Assembly (NCBI GenBank): GCA_029706075.1
Contig: JAINUG010000070.1
Coordinates: forward strand, 1,597,500-1,661,499
Direction: 5' to 3'
DNA length: 64,000 nucleotides
Source: Aldrovandia affinis
Lineage: Eukaryota > Chordata > Actinopteri > Notacanthiformes > Halosauridae
The notes beneath the pieces were generated by a model, which worked only from the letters and a program-made list of their open reading frames with translations, ran no database searches and was not told the origin of the DNA. Positions 13,301 through 23,067 of this stretch are shown piece after piece. How positions within the stretch are numbered: the first letter of the stretch is position 1; every line of letters begins with the position of its first letter. The position numbers and the translations under genes are program-made.

Positions 13301-16123
13301 TTTTTCATTTTTTTTTGGTAACCTAAACTATTTGTTTTGACCTCTGGCAGTTTACCACTTACCTGTACCATTTCAGGTTATTCACTGTACTAGAACTGCT
13401 TAAATTTAAGTAAAAACTGAAAAATGGGGGTGTTCTCAAACTTTTGACTGGTAGTGTAACTTTATAATGTTATTAACAGTTGCTGTTCTACATTTAATTT
13501 TCAGTGAAGGCTATCTCGTGTGAGACCACTGTTGCACAGTACTGCCCTTTCAAAAAGCCAATTAGACACTGTCCAAGGTAAACATTTATTGGGGATTTTT
13601 GTTTTCTTGTTTTCCATTTGGCAGTTTGACATTGTATCAGTACAAAACAAACCCAAGAGGAGCTTAATTTTATTATGATGATTAAAAATAACTTTTCACT
13701 ATTAGACTATGTTTTTGTGAAACTACTATGACTAGTAAAAACAAAAAAAACTTTGCTATGGCATTTCTATGGTACAAGTCACTATGACATTTTTATGATA
13801 CTGCTATGATGCTGCTATGACATTGTTATGATACTGCTACGACACTACTATCTTTCTATTGTAGGCTATACTGTCCCAGAAACTGTCTCCATATACACTC
13901 TCAAAACACCAGAGTCATCGGAACCCGTGTCTATTCTGACGTAAGTCTAGAAGCAATCATCCATAGCTCCATAAATTAAGCCGACTGTCCAATAACATTT
14001 CTTGTGGGTTTATATTTTGGCTTAGTCCTAGTCCTAGGTGACCTACTGAACTGACAAATTAATCCAGAGATGAATCAGTTTCCTTTTAATGAACATTTAA
14101 TACCCCTAAGTATAATCAAAGTAAAACTTAATGGTGTTTCACTCCAAATGAAGCTATGAACCACTACTAATTAAGCTATATTCAGGGAGGCTGAATGTCC
14201 CAATGTGTAATGTTTCTACAAAATTGACATTTACAATCCAGGGCTGGTATAACAGTGTCATATAATTTAATAGTGCATGCCAGACTGACTGTTTCAAGTT
14301 TATCAGCAAATAAACTGTAATGTTCTACAATACAGGGTAGTTCTACATATACCCTTGCAAATTAGGACATTACAAAACCTGGCTAATTAGTTCTAGACAA
14401 TCTAATTAAGCTCACCCTACTGCTTAACATTACTTTTTATCTGACGTGGAAGGCTGTCCCAGAAACCTTTGTGGGAACTCTCAGCATCCGTGCTCCTGCA
14501 CTGTGAAAACATTCAGAGGTCATGACCTCTGAAGGTCAGGTCAGATGGGAGTTAGTGAGCAACAACAGGGGCAGTGGCATGATAATGTGGTGTGGATCTG
14601 TTTTCCCACACCAGCAGAGTACACCGAAGCCTGTTCCTGTAATCTCATGCCTCAGGCCCTCTGTTATAGAAACATGCCAGTGTTAACAGGCCTCTCCACT
14701 GTAAGAATAACCTCTTTTACAGAAACACACCAGTGTTAGCAGGCCGCTCTGTGGTAGGAATAACGCCAGTGCTCCATTTTTAATTTTCTGGTATCTTTTC
14801 TGATCAAAATGATGGCACATCCACAGTTTAATTCTAAGTGGGTTTTCATCCTTTTTGAGAATGATGCCTCGTTAAGCTAGGGCAATATAAAAATGTCCCT
14901 ATTGACGATATTCCTTTAATAAAATAAACAATATATGATATTATTGTTCCTACAGTAGTTGAAAAGACACACATAGCTAGCCTATTGCCTTAACATTAGC
15001 ATGTTGCTTGTGTTTCCATCTTTAGTGGCTTTTCACAAAGTGTGCATATCACTTTGTCCAAATTCACTGGCTCTCCTTTATCATTTGGTTTAAACCCAAA
15101 GAAATGCCAAATAGGTGCAGTTGTATTTTTCATTTGAACAAGATTTTGTGTCTTTCTGCCATGTAGCCTAGCATAGCTTACAGGAAGATTATGGGCGGGA
15201 GAATTTGTGTGATAGGTGGTAGGCTGTTGTAAACTTTTGCGCATTTGGTACAAATAAGGAAATTGTACTGACCTTCAAACGTACGAGAAACATGCAATTT
15301 TTTTGTTACAACAGTAAGAGCTTATTCCTAGTTACCATTACTGTAGTAGAATCACACCTGGAACTAGTACTCTAGGCAGCAGGCAGGCAGGATCCCCCCC
15401 ACACACACATGCACACACATCATTTAACTTCCTGTCTTTAACTTCCTGTCTTTGTGTTGAACAGAAATCCAGCATCTGCCTTTCGGCCATCCATGCGGGA
15501 GTCATTCAAAACGACTCTGGGGGGTACCTGGATGTAATGCCTGTGGACAGGAGGAGGCAGTACGTTGCCTCCTACCAGAACGGGATCTCCTCGGAGAGGT
15601 AAGGACACATTCTCGCACACGGTGCTGTATTGGGTGTTACGCAGAGGTGTTGCAGTAACAAACATCCCAAGTGTTTTTTAGAATAGATTTTAAAGATTTT
15701 ATTAGCCCCTGACTACTTAGCGTAACTGTTAACTCCCTACCTACCTGATCGTGCTCTTAGGTCATCAAACAAGACTCTCCTCACTGTTCCTACTACCTGG
15801 CTAAAAATTAAAGGTGACCTTCTCAGTGCAGGCTCCTAACCTTTGGAATGCCTGAAAATATCAGAAGTGTTCATTCTGTCACCAATTTTAAGTCTCTTTT
15901 GAAAACACACCTTTTTAGCTTGTGTATAGTATTTATTGCTGTCTTAGATATGGTCTCTTTTTTATGCCCCATGGTTTTTGTTCTCCATGCCCTGTTTTTT
16001 CTTGTGATTTTATCTTATATTTTCTTTGTGTTTTATCTGCTTTTTTAATCCTTTTGCTTTACCCCTTTGTTTTACCTGGAAGGTGCTTTGAGCACCATGT
16101 ATGAAAACCGCTTTATAAATAAA

Positions 16124-16158
<35 letters not shown>

Positions 16159-16631
16159 GACAACAAGCCCCACTCACCAGCCATGGATTTGTCAGCCATC
16201 ATTAGCAGATTCAGAAAAAGGCATGTTTTTCTGCAAAGACTGATTTGCTGGAGTGTTTGTTGCCTTCTTGAACCTCTGCTGAAAGAGCTTCTTCTACTCA
16301 GCATACTCTCTATGCACTCTGTAATCTCCATTGCTTTATGACAGTGCAAAGAGTTACAATGTGCGATACGTGACATTGGCTGATTGATTCATTGATTAAT
16401 TGATTGGTTGATTGGTTGATCTGACCAGACATCTGCCACCTCTGTTGAAATGATCTCCCATATCAGCCGATACTGAAGGTTGTTGGAAGGACACGGGGCA
16501 TGCACATCTTGTGTAATGTCGTGCTACATTGGGAAATAGCGCCCGTGTGATTAATCTTAGCTCTTGTTTTCCCTCTCAGCATACGGAATCCTACAGTTGG
16601 AAAAGCGTTCCGAGTTTTTGCGGTTATTTGA
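1..16631 (+). CDS. crispld1: CRISPLD1-like secreted CAP/LCCL protein, 3' part of gene (14 coding exons)
   Basis: Partial gene, 5' end outside the window. Coding exons read by splice sites and frame: 1-101, 6551-6669, 7199-7331, 8368-8483, 8910-9010, 9389-9550, 10185-10245, 11005-11071, 12054-12184, 12904-12947, 13505-13577, 13865-13940, 15465-15598, 16580-16631 (stop TGA 16629-16631). Every intron is GT-AG and all phases match, giving about 455 codons in one frame. The product has most of a CAP/SCP domain, an acidic/proline-rich linker and two LCCL domains, the order known for CRISPLD proteins. These are secreted, cysteine-rich glycoproteins linked to extracellular matrix and craniofacial development; exact biochemistry is unclear. 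CRISPLD1 rather than CRISPLD2 is favoured by the linker end [10 protein letters not shown] and the C-terminus [11 protein letters not shown] teleost a/b paralogue cannot be assigned. The signal peptide and first exons are missing only because the window starts inside the gene. Confidence 0.88.
3685..3838. repeat. (CA)n-rich microsatellite
   Basis: Interrupted CA/CACG/CCCA repeat in the first CRISPLD1 intron in this window. Confidence 0.9.
5591..5740 (+). repeat. Decayed duplicate of the intron/exon boundary at 7061-7217
   Basis: The intron stretch 5591-5740 is clearly similar to 7061-7217, sharing GAGTGAGATGCAAAT, AATGTAGTGAT and ACACTGAAAGCCCACATAAA. The 3' copy ends in the functional acceptor and first bases of the exon at 7199. 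The 5' copy runs through the same place with a degraded TAG acceptor and diverged exon bases. It looks like an old intragenic tandem duplication. Confidence 0.7.
6240..6330. repeat. ATG/ATT microsatellite joined to a retroposon tail
   Basis: A GATGATGAT/ATTATTATT run is followed by TTTATTTGTATAGCACC and TTCAAAGTGCTTTATAAG. This is the usual 3'-tail consensus of fish non-LTR retroposons, here probably in reverse orientation. Confidence 0.5.
6676..6895. repeat. TTC/ATT-rich simple repeats
   Basis: CTTCTTCTTCTT then (TTA)n near 6688-6712, and (ATT)n at about 6850-6885, directly after the exon donor at 6670. Low-complexity intron sequence. Confidence 0.8.
9612..9725 (+). mobile_element. Tc1-like transposon 3'-end fragment (intron)
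   Basis: The stretch with GGTGCATTGAAGCTGTTCTG, CGTGGTGGCCCAACGCC and TTGGTGTTTCCTTTAATTTG matches the end of the Tc1-like copies at 26310-26765 and 54965-55400. Only the terminal ~110 bp are present. Confidence 0.7.
10323..10357. repeat. (TTG)n microsatellite
   Basis: About eleven TTG units in the intron after the exon ending at 10245. Confidence 0.85.
10688..10871. mobile_element. Non-autonomous hAT-type MITE with 8-bp TSD
   Basis: A 184-bp element begins CAGGGTTCCTCGAATCTGG and ends GATTTGAGTAACCCTG, imperfect inverted termini. It is flanked by a perfect 8-bp direct repeat GTCTAGAG at 10680-10687 and 10872-10879, the target duplication length of hAT transposons. It sits in a CRISPLD1 intron. 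Confidence 0.8.
12471..12625 (+). mobile_element. tRNA-derived SINE
   Basis: TGGCTCAGTAGGTAGAGC resembles a pol III A box and GAGTTCGATTCCC a B box. They are followed by the fish SINE/LINE tail AAGTCGCTTCGGATAAAAGC, GTCTGCTAAATGG and an (ATT)n end. This is a retroposed SINE, not a functional tRNA: no acceptor stem is visible. Confidence 0.8.
12637..12822. mobile_element. hAT-type MITE
   Basis: Starts CAGGGGTGTCAGACTCCAG and ends CTGAGTTTGACACCCCTG, an imperfect terminal inverted repeat around 186 bp. Flanking 8-mers (TGCTAGAC and TACAAGAA) agree at only five of eight positions, so the target duplication is uncertain. Confidence 0.65.
12996..13456. mobile_element. Palindromic Tc1/mariner-type MITE
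   Basis: Flanked by TA at 12994-12995 and 13457-13458. It begins CACTACCGGTCAAAAGTTG and ends with the inverted CTTTTGACTGGTAGTG. The inverted arms are long (roughly 13000-13125 against 13325-13456). No transposase is encoded. It lies in the intron between exons 12904-12947 and 13505-13577. Confidence 0.8.
13775..13855. repeat. Imperfect tandem repeat (CTATGACATTNTTATGATACTG)
   Basis: Three to four diverged copies of a ~20-bp unit containing ATGATACTGCTATGA, immediately upstream of the exon starting at 13865. Confidence 0.6.
15700..16157 (+). mobile_element. L2/Rex-like LINE 3' end (intron)
   Basis: The + strand shows the closing part of a LINE reverse transcriptase ORF. Read across frames it gives the LWNALPENIRS and [10 protein letters not shown] pattern that ends many fish L2-like LINE proteins. 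A short 3' UTR follows, with GGAAGGTGCTTTGAGCACC, ATAAATAAAG and an (ATT)n tail to about 16157. 5' truncated. Confidence 0.65.
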
Positions 16632-16904
16632 ATGTTGGCCACAAGGACACCTGGATTGAAAAGAGCTCCTGGAGTCAAATAGGCAATAACTTCACTGCCT
16701 GCTTTTCCATACTTTTCTGACCAAGCTGCACTGAAGTCAGGAACCGTCATCATTTTAATCACCTACATTCAAAAAGAGCTATAAAAAACGTACAGACTAC
16801 AGGACCAAAAGTATGGGAAATTACTCTGTTCACAGCTATTTGTCATTTTTAAACTCAGAGCTTGTTACAGGTAACTGGCAAAATAAAGAAAACAGTTGAG
16901 TAAA

Positions 16905-17108
16905 TGAAGGGTTCTGGCAGCTCTGTTATGGTGTGGGGTGCATTTTCCTAAAATGGTTTAGGTCCCCTTAGAGAGCAAGGTAAGTGTAAATAAATACAAA
17001 GCCATTCTGAGTGATCACCTTCAACTTATGGTGAAACATTTATATTCTGATGGGAGCGGTCTCTTCAGGGTGCTGATGTTGGTGTTTCCTTTATTTTGGC
17101 AGGTACCT
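16905..17108 (+). mobile_element. Internally deleted Tc1-like fragment
   Basis: TCTGTTATGGTGTGGGG, GAGCAAGGTAAGTG, TACAAAGCCATTCTGAG and GTGATCACCTTCAACTTATG match the Tc1-like copies at 26310 and 54965. The region coding the catalytic centre is deleted, and the copy jumps to the end TTGGTGTTTCCTTTATTTTG. Confidence 0.7.
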
Positions 17109-17109
17109 G

Positions 17110-18585
17110 TATTGCGAACTTTGTAAATTTGATGTATATAACATTCCATGTTGTAAATAATGCGTATCTGTTGTGTTCATTTAGCATGTAACCTTTGTCT
17201 TGCTTGCAAACGTTTTTCCTGGGAAGATAGCATTAGCCATATAGGTACATTCAAGCACTTGAGAAAATAATTCCTCACTGCTGGCATTTCACAAGGCCTG
17301 TTACAAACTCTACCTGTTCAGGGCAGCCACCTCCCATTGGTGTTCCTGAAAAACAGTGTCAGGATTTAGGATTGGTTTTAAGATTTTTTTAAAAATGGAA
17401 CGTATTATATGTTTATTTTTTATATCTATTTTTATAAGTATTATTCTGTAAACATTTGCTGCTAACTCTTGATGTATTTCAGAACAGATTTTTACAGAAT
17501 CTGTAACTTTAAAAGCCTGGCAGGCCAGGAACTATAGTTCTACTGGAAAATCATTCAGAGGGATTGCTGATAGGGTGCACACCCTTGCCATGGAAACAAT
17601 CATATGAGCATTATTCGTCATATCATAATGGAAATGATAATTTATCCTATCAGTGGAAAATGTTTTGTTAAATTAAAAATGTATTGTGCTTGAAACTGGA
17701 AGAACTTAAAAGCATTCATTAATCTTGTAGCCTTCTGCTGTTTCATAAATCACCAGGAAAAATAATCAGCTTTCATCTGGTCTCCACAGTTAGTCACATG
17801 TACTATGAACGGTACTACCTCACATGGTTAGAAAAGCTTTGTTTCGATTGCAATAAAGTTTCTTTAAATAAATACAAAATCTGTGTTCCTTTTCACAGTT
17901 CAGGATGGGAAGGGGAGCTGTTTGAAACTGGGTGGAGCCTCCATTCTCTGTCAATCACAGTTTTTTTCCCTACCTTTGTTATCGTTCATGCCTAAATATA
18001 CTTTCGCTGTATCGCTTTGGCTGATTAGCCATAATTATTTGCCACAATTCATTCAATACTTAATGTACTGGAATCGAGTGTCAACATTTCCAATAAAGAG
18101 GGAAATATTTAAAATAATAATAGTAATAATAATACCAGTAACAAAAGAGAGAATGAATATTCACTCCATGCAGTGCAAAGTGTATTCACAGAGCAAGCTT
18201 CATGTGCTAAAATACTTTTCTCAGCTCACTGGTTGTGCACCAGCTGACTGGACAAAGAGTGGCATTGTGTGTGTGCTGTGCGCTGATTTAAATCTCGTCT
18301 CTTTGGATGTGGTGCCCCTAGCCTGGCACAGATACAACACTGGGGGGGGGGGGGGAACATCTGTTCAGCACCCTAATCCTGTCTAACACACCCTGGTCCT
18401 CCCGCACACACCTTACACAGGATCCTATTTGTGAGGGTATGAAGTGTTCTTCACTGCTGTCACAAAGCCTTGCTGTGTATTTGTTAGTTTACTTTAGCAG
18501 GCACCTTCCTCCAGGCCAGCAGTTCACATTTTACACACTGTCCATTTGCGCAGCTGAAGCCGCTCCTGTTTGCAAGATGCATTGT
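17110..18585. other. Intergenic, no gene seen
   Basis: Mostly AT-rich unique-looking sequence downstream of CRISPLD1. It contains AATAAAG signals (17849, 18094) and a G11 run near 18343. I see no ORF with family features. Confidence 0.5.
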
Positions 18586-18593
18586 CCAAAGAG

Positions 18594-18723
18594 CAGAGGC
18601 GGCACCAGAGATTTCCTCTTGCCGGTGCTACGGTGGGGCTTCAGGTAATTCCTTGGTGGTTCTCGGTGGTGCTATTGTAATTTTTGCTGGTGCTATAGCA
18701 AGCCCCCCTTAGCGCCGCCCCTG
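18594..18723. mobile_element. Short hAT-type MITE
   Basis: Termini CAGAGGCGGCACCAG and GCGCCGCCCCTG are inverted. Flanking 8-mers CCAAAGAG and GCAAAGAC agree at six of eight positions, consistent with a decayed hAT target duplication. Confidence 0.6.
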
Positions 18724-18887
18724 GCAAAGACAAAAATGGCAGCGCCCCAACTTGAACCTGCAACTCTGTGGTTATACATTACAGGAAAGTTTAATCTGTG
18801 GAGAGCCCCAAACTCTAAATGAAAACAGAGTATCAGTAAAACTGTATCAGTAAAATAAATGACTGAATTAAACATAAAAAAAATATA

Positions 18888-20497
18888 CAGTCGTTTATAA
18901 GTTTATAAATCATTGGGTGTTTGGATCCGCAACTTCATTTTGATCTATCAAATAACTGATGGACACAGTAATATTTCAGTAGTGAAATGAGGTTTATTGG
19001 ATTAACAGAAAATGTGCAATATGCATCAAAACAAAATTAGACAGGTGCATAAATTTGGGCACCCCAACAGAAAAATCACATCAATATTTAGTAGAGCCTC
19101 CTTTTGCAAAAATAACAGCCTCTAGACACTTCCTATAGCCTCTAATGAGTGTCTGGATCCTGGATTAAGGTATTTTGGACCATTCCTCCTTACAAAACAT
19201 CTCCAGTTCAGTTAGGTTTGATGGTTGCCGAGCATGGACAGCCCGCTTCAAATCATCCCACAGATTTTCAATGATATTCAAGTCTGGGGACTGGGATGGC
19301 CATTCCAGAACATTGTACTTGTTCCTCTGCATGAATGCCTGAGTAGATTTTGAGCAGTTTTGGGTCGTTGTCTTGTTGAAATATCCAGCCCCGGCGTAAC
19401 TTCAACTCTGTGACAGATTCTTGAATATTATTCTCATGAATCCGCTGATATTGAGTGGAATCCATGCGACCCTCAACTTTAACAAGATTCCCAGTACCGG
19501 CACTGGCCACACAGCCCCACAGCATGATGGAACCTCCACCAAATTTTACTGTGGGTAGCAAGTGTTTTTCTTGGAATTCTGTGTTCTTTCGCCGCCATGC
19601 ATAACGCCCCTTGTTATGACCAAATAACTCAATCTTTGTTTCATCAGTCCACAGCACCTTATTCTAAAATGAAGCTGGCTTGTCCAAATGTGCTTTTGCA
19701 TACCTCAAGTGACTCTGTTTGTGGCGTGTGCACAGAAAAGGCTTCTTCCGCATCACTCTCCCATACAGCTTTTCCTTGTGCAAAGTGCGCTGTATTATTG
19801 AACGATGCACAGTGACACCATCTGCAGCAAGATGACCTTGTAGGTCTTTGGAGGTGGTCTGTGGGTTGTATTTGACCATTCTCACCACCCTTTGCCTTTG
19901 CCTCTCCGATATTCTTCTTGGCCTGCCACTTCTGGCCTTAACAAGAACTGTGCCTGTGGCCTTCCATTTCCTCACTATGTTCCTCACAGTGGAAACTGAC
20001 AGCTGAAATCTCCGAGATAGCTTTTTGTAGCCTTCCCCTAAACCATAATGCTGAACAATCTTTGTTTTCAGGTCATTTGAGAGTTGTTTTGAGGCCCCCA
20101 TGTTGCCACTTTTCAGAAGAGAGTCAAAGATAAGAACAACCTGTAATTGGCCACCTTAAATAGCTTTTCTCATGATTGGATGCACCTGTCTATGAAGTTC
20201 AAGGCTTAATGAGCTCATCAAACCAATTTTGGGTTCCAATTAATCAGTGTTAAGTAGTTACAGGTATTCAAATCAACAAAATGACAAGGGTGCCCAAATT
20301 TTTGCACAGCCTATTTTTCACCTTTGATTTAATTTCATTCAACTTAATATCGCTACACTAAAAATCTGTGTCTGGAAAACACCCCAGTACATAGCTTTTT
20401 TTAGAAAATGAATGGCATGCCACTGCGATCATTTTCTGTGAAGACGTAAGATTATTATGCAGCCTCAGAGGGGTGCCTAAACTTTTTCATACGACTG
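18888..20497 (-). mobile_element. Tc1-like transposon, full length but inactivated
   Basis: About 1.6 kb, flanked by TA dinucleotides. The termini are CAGTCGTTTATAAG at the left and the inverted TTTTTCATACGACTG at the right. The minus strand encodes a Tc1 transposase. See the separate pseudogene entry. Confidence 0.88.
19160..20101 (-). pseudogene. Tc1-like transposase pseudogene
   Basis: Reads from 20101 leftwards. The N-terminus starts MGASKQLSNDLKTKIVQHYG and has the paired-type helix-turn-helix pattern (LSVSTVRNIVRKWKATG), the GRPRRIS hinge and basic linker. An in-frame TAG at 19664-19666 replaces the usual Trp just before the VLWTDETK catalytic Asp. The frame continues with GGGSIMLWGCV and IFQQDNDPK (second Asp), then shifts frame around 19350. 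The SPDLNIIENLW motif with the third catalytic residue is present in another frame near 19265. Transposition enzyme of the DDE/IS630-Tc1 family; not functional as it stands. Confidence 0.88.
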
Positions 20498-20503
20498 TAT
20501 ATA

Positions 20504-22049
20504 CAGTATTGTGCAAAAGTTTTAGGCAGGTGTGAAAAAATGCTGTAAAGTAAGAATGCTTTCAAAAATAGAAGTATTAATAGTTTATTTTTATCAATTA
20601 ACAAAATGCAAAGTGAATGAACAGAAGATAAATCTAAATCAAATCAATATTTGATGTGACCACCCTTTGCCTTCAAAACAGCATAAATTCTTCTAGGTAC
20701 ACTTGCACACAGTTTTTGAAGGATCTCGGCAGGTAGGTTGTTCCAAACTTCTTGGAGAACTAACCACAGATCTTTTGTGGATGTAGGCTGCCTCAAATCC
20801 TTCTGTCTCTTCATGTAATCCCAGACAGACTTGATGATGTTGAGCTCAGGGCTCTGTGAGGGCCAAACCATCACTTCCAGGACTCCTTGTTCTTCTTTAC
20901 GCTGAAGATAGTTCTTAATGACATTGGCTGTATGTTTGGGGTCGTTGTCCTGCTGCAGAATAAAGTTGGGGCCAATCAGACGCCTCCCTGATGATATTGC
21001 ATGATGGATAAGTATCTGCCTGTATTTCTCAGCATTGAGGACACCATTAATCCTGAAATGCAGCCCCAAACTTGCAAGGAACCTCCACCATGCTTTACTG
21101 TTGCCTGCAGACATTCACTATTGTACCGCTCTTCAGCCCTTCAGCTCTTCAGCCCAAACTGCCTTCTCCTACAGCCAAATATTTCACATTTTGACTCATA
21201 AGTCCAGAGCACCTGCTGCCATTTTTCTGTACCCCAGTTCCTATGTTTTCATGCATAGTTGAGTCGCTTAGCCTTGTTTCCACGTCGGAGGTATGGCTTT
21301 TTGGCCGCAATTTTTCCATGAAGACCACTTCTGGCCAGACTTCTCCGGACAGTAGATGGGTGTACCTGGGTCCCACTGGTTTCTGCCAGTTCTGAGCTTA
21401 TGGCACTGCTGGACATCTTCTGATTTCGAAGGGAAGTAAGCATGATGTGTCTTTCATCTGCTGCATTAAGTTTCCTTGGCCGACCACTGCGTCTACGGTC
21501 CTCAACTTTGCCCGTTTCTTTGTGCTTCTTAAAAAGAGCTTGAACAGCACATCTTGAAACCCCAGTCTGCTTTGAAATCTTTGCCTGGGAGAGACCTTGC
21601 TGATGCAGTATAACTACCTTGTGTCTTGTTGCTGTGCTCAGTCTTGAGTCTTCCACAACCTCACCTTAGTAGCAGAGTTTGGCTGTTCCTCACCCAGTTT
21701 TAAGCCTCCTACACAGCTGTTTCTGTTTCAGTTAATGACTGGACTGTGTTTCAACCTACATATGAAATTGATGATCATTAGCACCTGTTTGGTATAATTG
21801 GTTAGTCATACACCTGACTATAATCCTACAAAATCCCTGACTTTGTGGAAGTGTACCTATAAGAATTGATGCTGGTTTGAAGGCAAAGGGTAGTCACACC
21901 AAATATTGATTTGATTTAGATTTTTCTTCTGTTCGCTCACTTTGCATTTTATAAATTGATAAAAATAAACAATTAAAATTTATATTTTTAAAAGTATCAA
22001 TCCTTCTATGAATGCTGTTATACATGTTTATAATTGTTTCTAATGGGAT
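20504..22049 (-). mobile_element. Second Tc1-like transposon, right end eroded
   Basis: Begins CAGTATTGTGCAAAAGTTTT only five bases after the preceding element. About 150 bp of inverted sub-terminal repeat are recognisable at 20530-20680 and 21870-22020. The outer right terminus is lost; an LTR with its own target duplication begins at 22050. Confidence 0.8.
20644..21656 (-). pseudogene. Tc1-like transposase pseudogene with catalytic Glu changed
   Basis: Two blocks on the minus strand. 21656-21249 is the DNA-binding half, with QQGLSQAKISKQTGVSRCAV, the GRPRKLNAADER hinge and TSGTQVHPSTVRRSL. 21114-20644 is the catalytic half, with FILQQDNDPKHT, WPSQSPELNIIKSVW and a C-terminal tail. The block between them, which should hold the first catalytic Asp, is frame-broken. 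The motif normally SPDLNxIE reads SPELNIIK, so the third acidic residue is lysine. Inactive. Confidence 0.85.
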
Positions 22050-22054
22050 ATTAG

Positions 22055-22898
22055 TGTGACAATCCGGACAAGGACCCAAACGCAGACCAGGGTATAGCAT
22101 AAAAGGAACGTTTATTAATCAGTCCAAGATCAAAGACAGTTATCAGAATCCAGAATCGGCGGGCAAAACTCGAAGTCAAACAAAGGGTGTCTCGGGAATC
22201 ACAAAATAACACAGGCTTACTGACAATCGGCACTGGGAAACTTGATCAATGTTCTGACGAAGAGAGAGTGCAAACTAGAAACTTAAATACAAACGGGGAA
22301 GATAACACAAGAGGAATCAGGTGTGACTGGGAGGGGAAAGGGGCAAAAACACAGGTGAGAACAATGAGGACCACTAATACAATAACAAGGGGAGATGAAA
22401 GACACGGACTGGAAAGCACATAGACACAATAACAACAAATGACCTGGAAAAGCAGGTAGACACGTGCACAGCTCGGAGGGGAGGAGCGCGTAGGTGGAAA
22501 CGCGTGCAGAGAATGCGGGAAGGGAGAAATGCACAGGGATAGGAGAACGAGAGGGAGAATGACAGCTGCAGATAGAAACACAAGATAATTAGTAATTAGT
22601 AAATGTTAGTAACGTACCCAAAATCCCTAACGTTAGTAGATTAGTTGGTTAGTACTATGTACATGTAACTAATATGTACTGATAAAAAGAAAGAAAGAAA
22701 AAAGTAAACGAGATACGAAATAAGGCAGAAACCCGTATAGCCGAAATCACCCGAATGGTGTAACGACAAAGACAAGGAGTGGATTCTCGAATAACAAGGA
22801 ACACAGACAGACAGGGTAACTAACGTGAATAATAAACGAACACAGAGAAAATAATAAAATACAAAAACAAGCAGAACACAAAAATACAAAACATAACA
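22055..22898 (-). mobile_element. Solo LTR, gypsy type, with perfect 5-bp TSD
   Basis: 844-bp LTR read on the minus strand from TGTTATGTTTTG to GGATTGTCACA. It contains a TATTTAAG promoter-like box and an AATAAA followed by a short R-U5 region. Flanked by ATTAG at 22050-22054 and 22899-22903. A second copy of the family lies at 49541-50418 on the + strand. Confidence 0.85.
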
Positions 22899-22903
22899 AT
22901 TAG

Positions 22904-23065
22904 ACCATTCTTCAAAAAGGAAAGCCTCCAGTTCTTTCAGAGCTAAAGGCAGTGGAAATTCAATTATATTTAGATCTGGTGGTTGGGGAGGCCATGGAAG
23001 GTTTTTGACTTCATCCTGGTGTTCATCCTTTAATTCTGTGATAAGTACTGGTGCTTTACCCTCAC
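22904..23065 (-). mobile_element. Tc1-like transposase fragment
   Basis: The minus strand gives LPWPPQPPDLNIIEF and ELEAFLFEEWS, the catalytic Glu region and C-terminus of a Tc1-type transposase. Interrupted at the left by the solo LTR and at the right by an L1-like fragment. Confidence 0.7.
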
Positions 23066-23067
23066 AT

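Larger units (their letters stand above)
13505..16631 (+). other. crispld1: Second LCCL domain and C-terminus of the CRISPLD1-like gene
   Basis: Exons 13505-13577, 13865-13940, 15465-15598 and 16580-16631 encode [62 protein letters not shown] and the end [10 protein letters not shown] followed by TGA. This matches the second LCCL repeat and the conserved C-terminal tail of CRISPLD proteins. A 3' UTR should follow; a weak AATAAA lies near 16881, and a Tc1-like fragment begins only about 270 bp after the stop. Confidence 0.85.

Noticed and set aside
22246..22583. Overlapping minus-strand ORFs of 69-111 codons
   Set aside because: They fall inside a solo LTR; pyrimidine-rich sequence, no domain.
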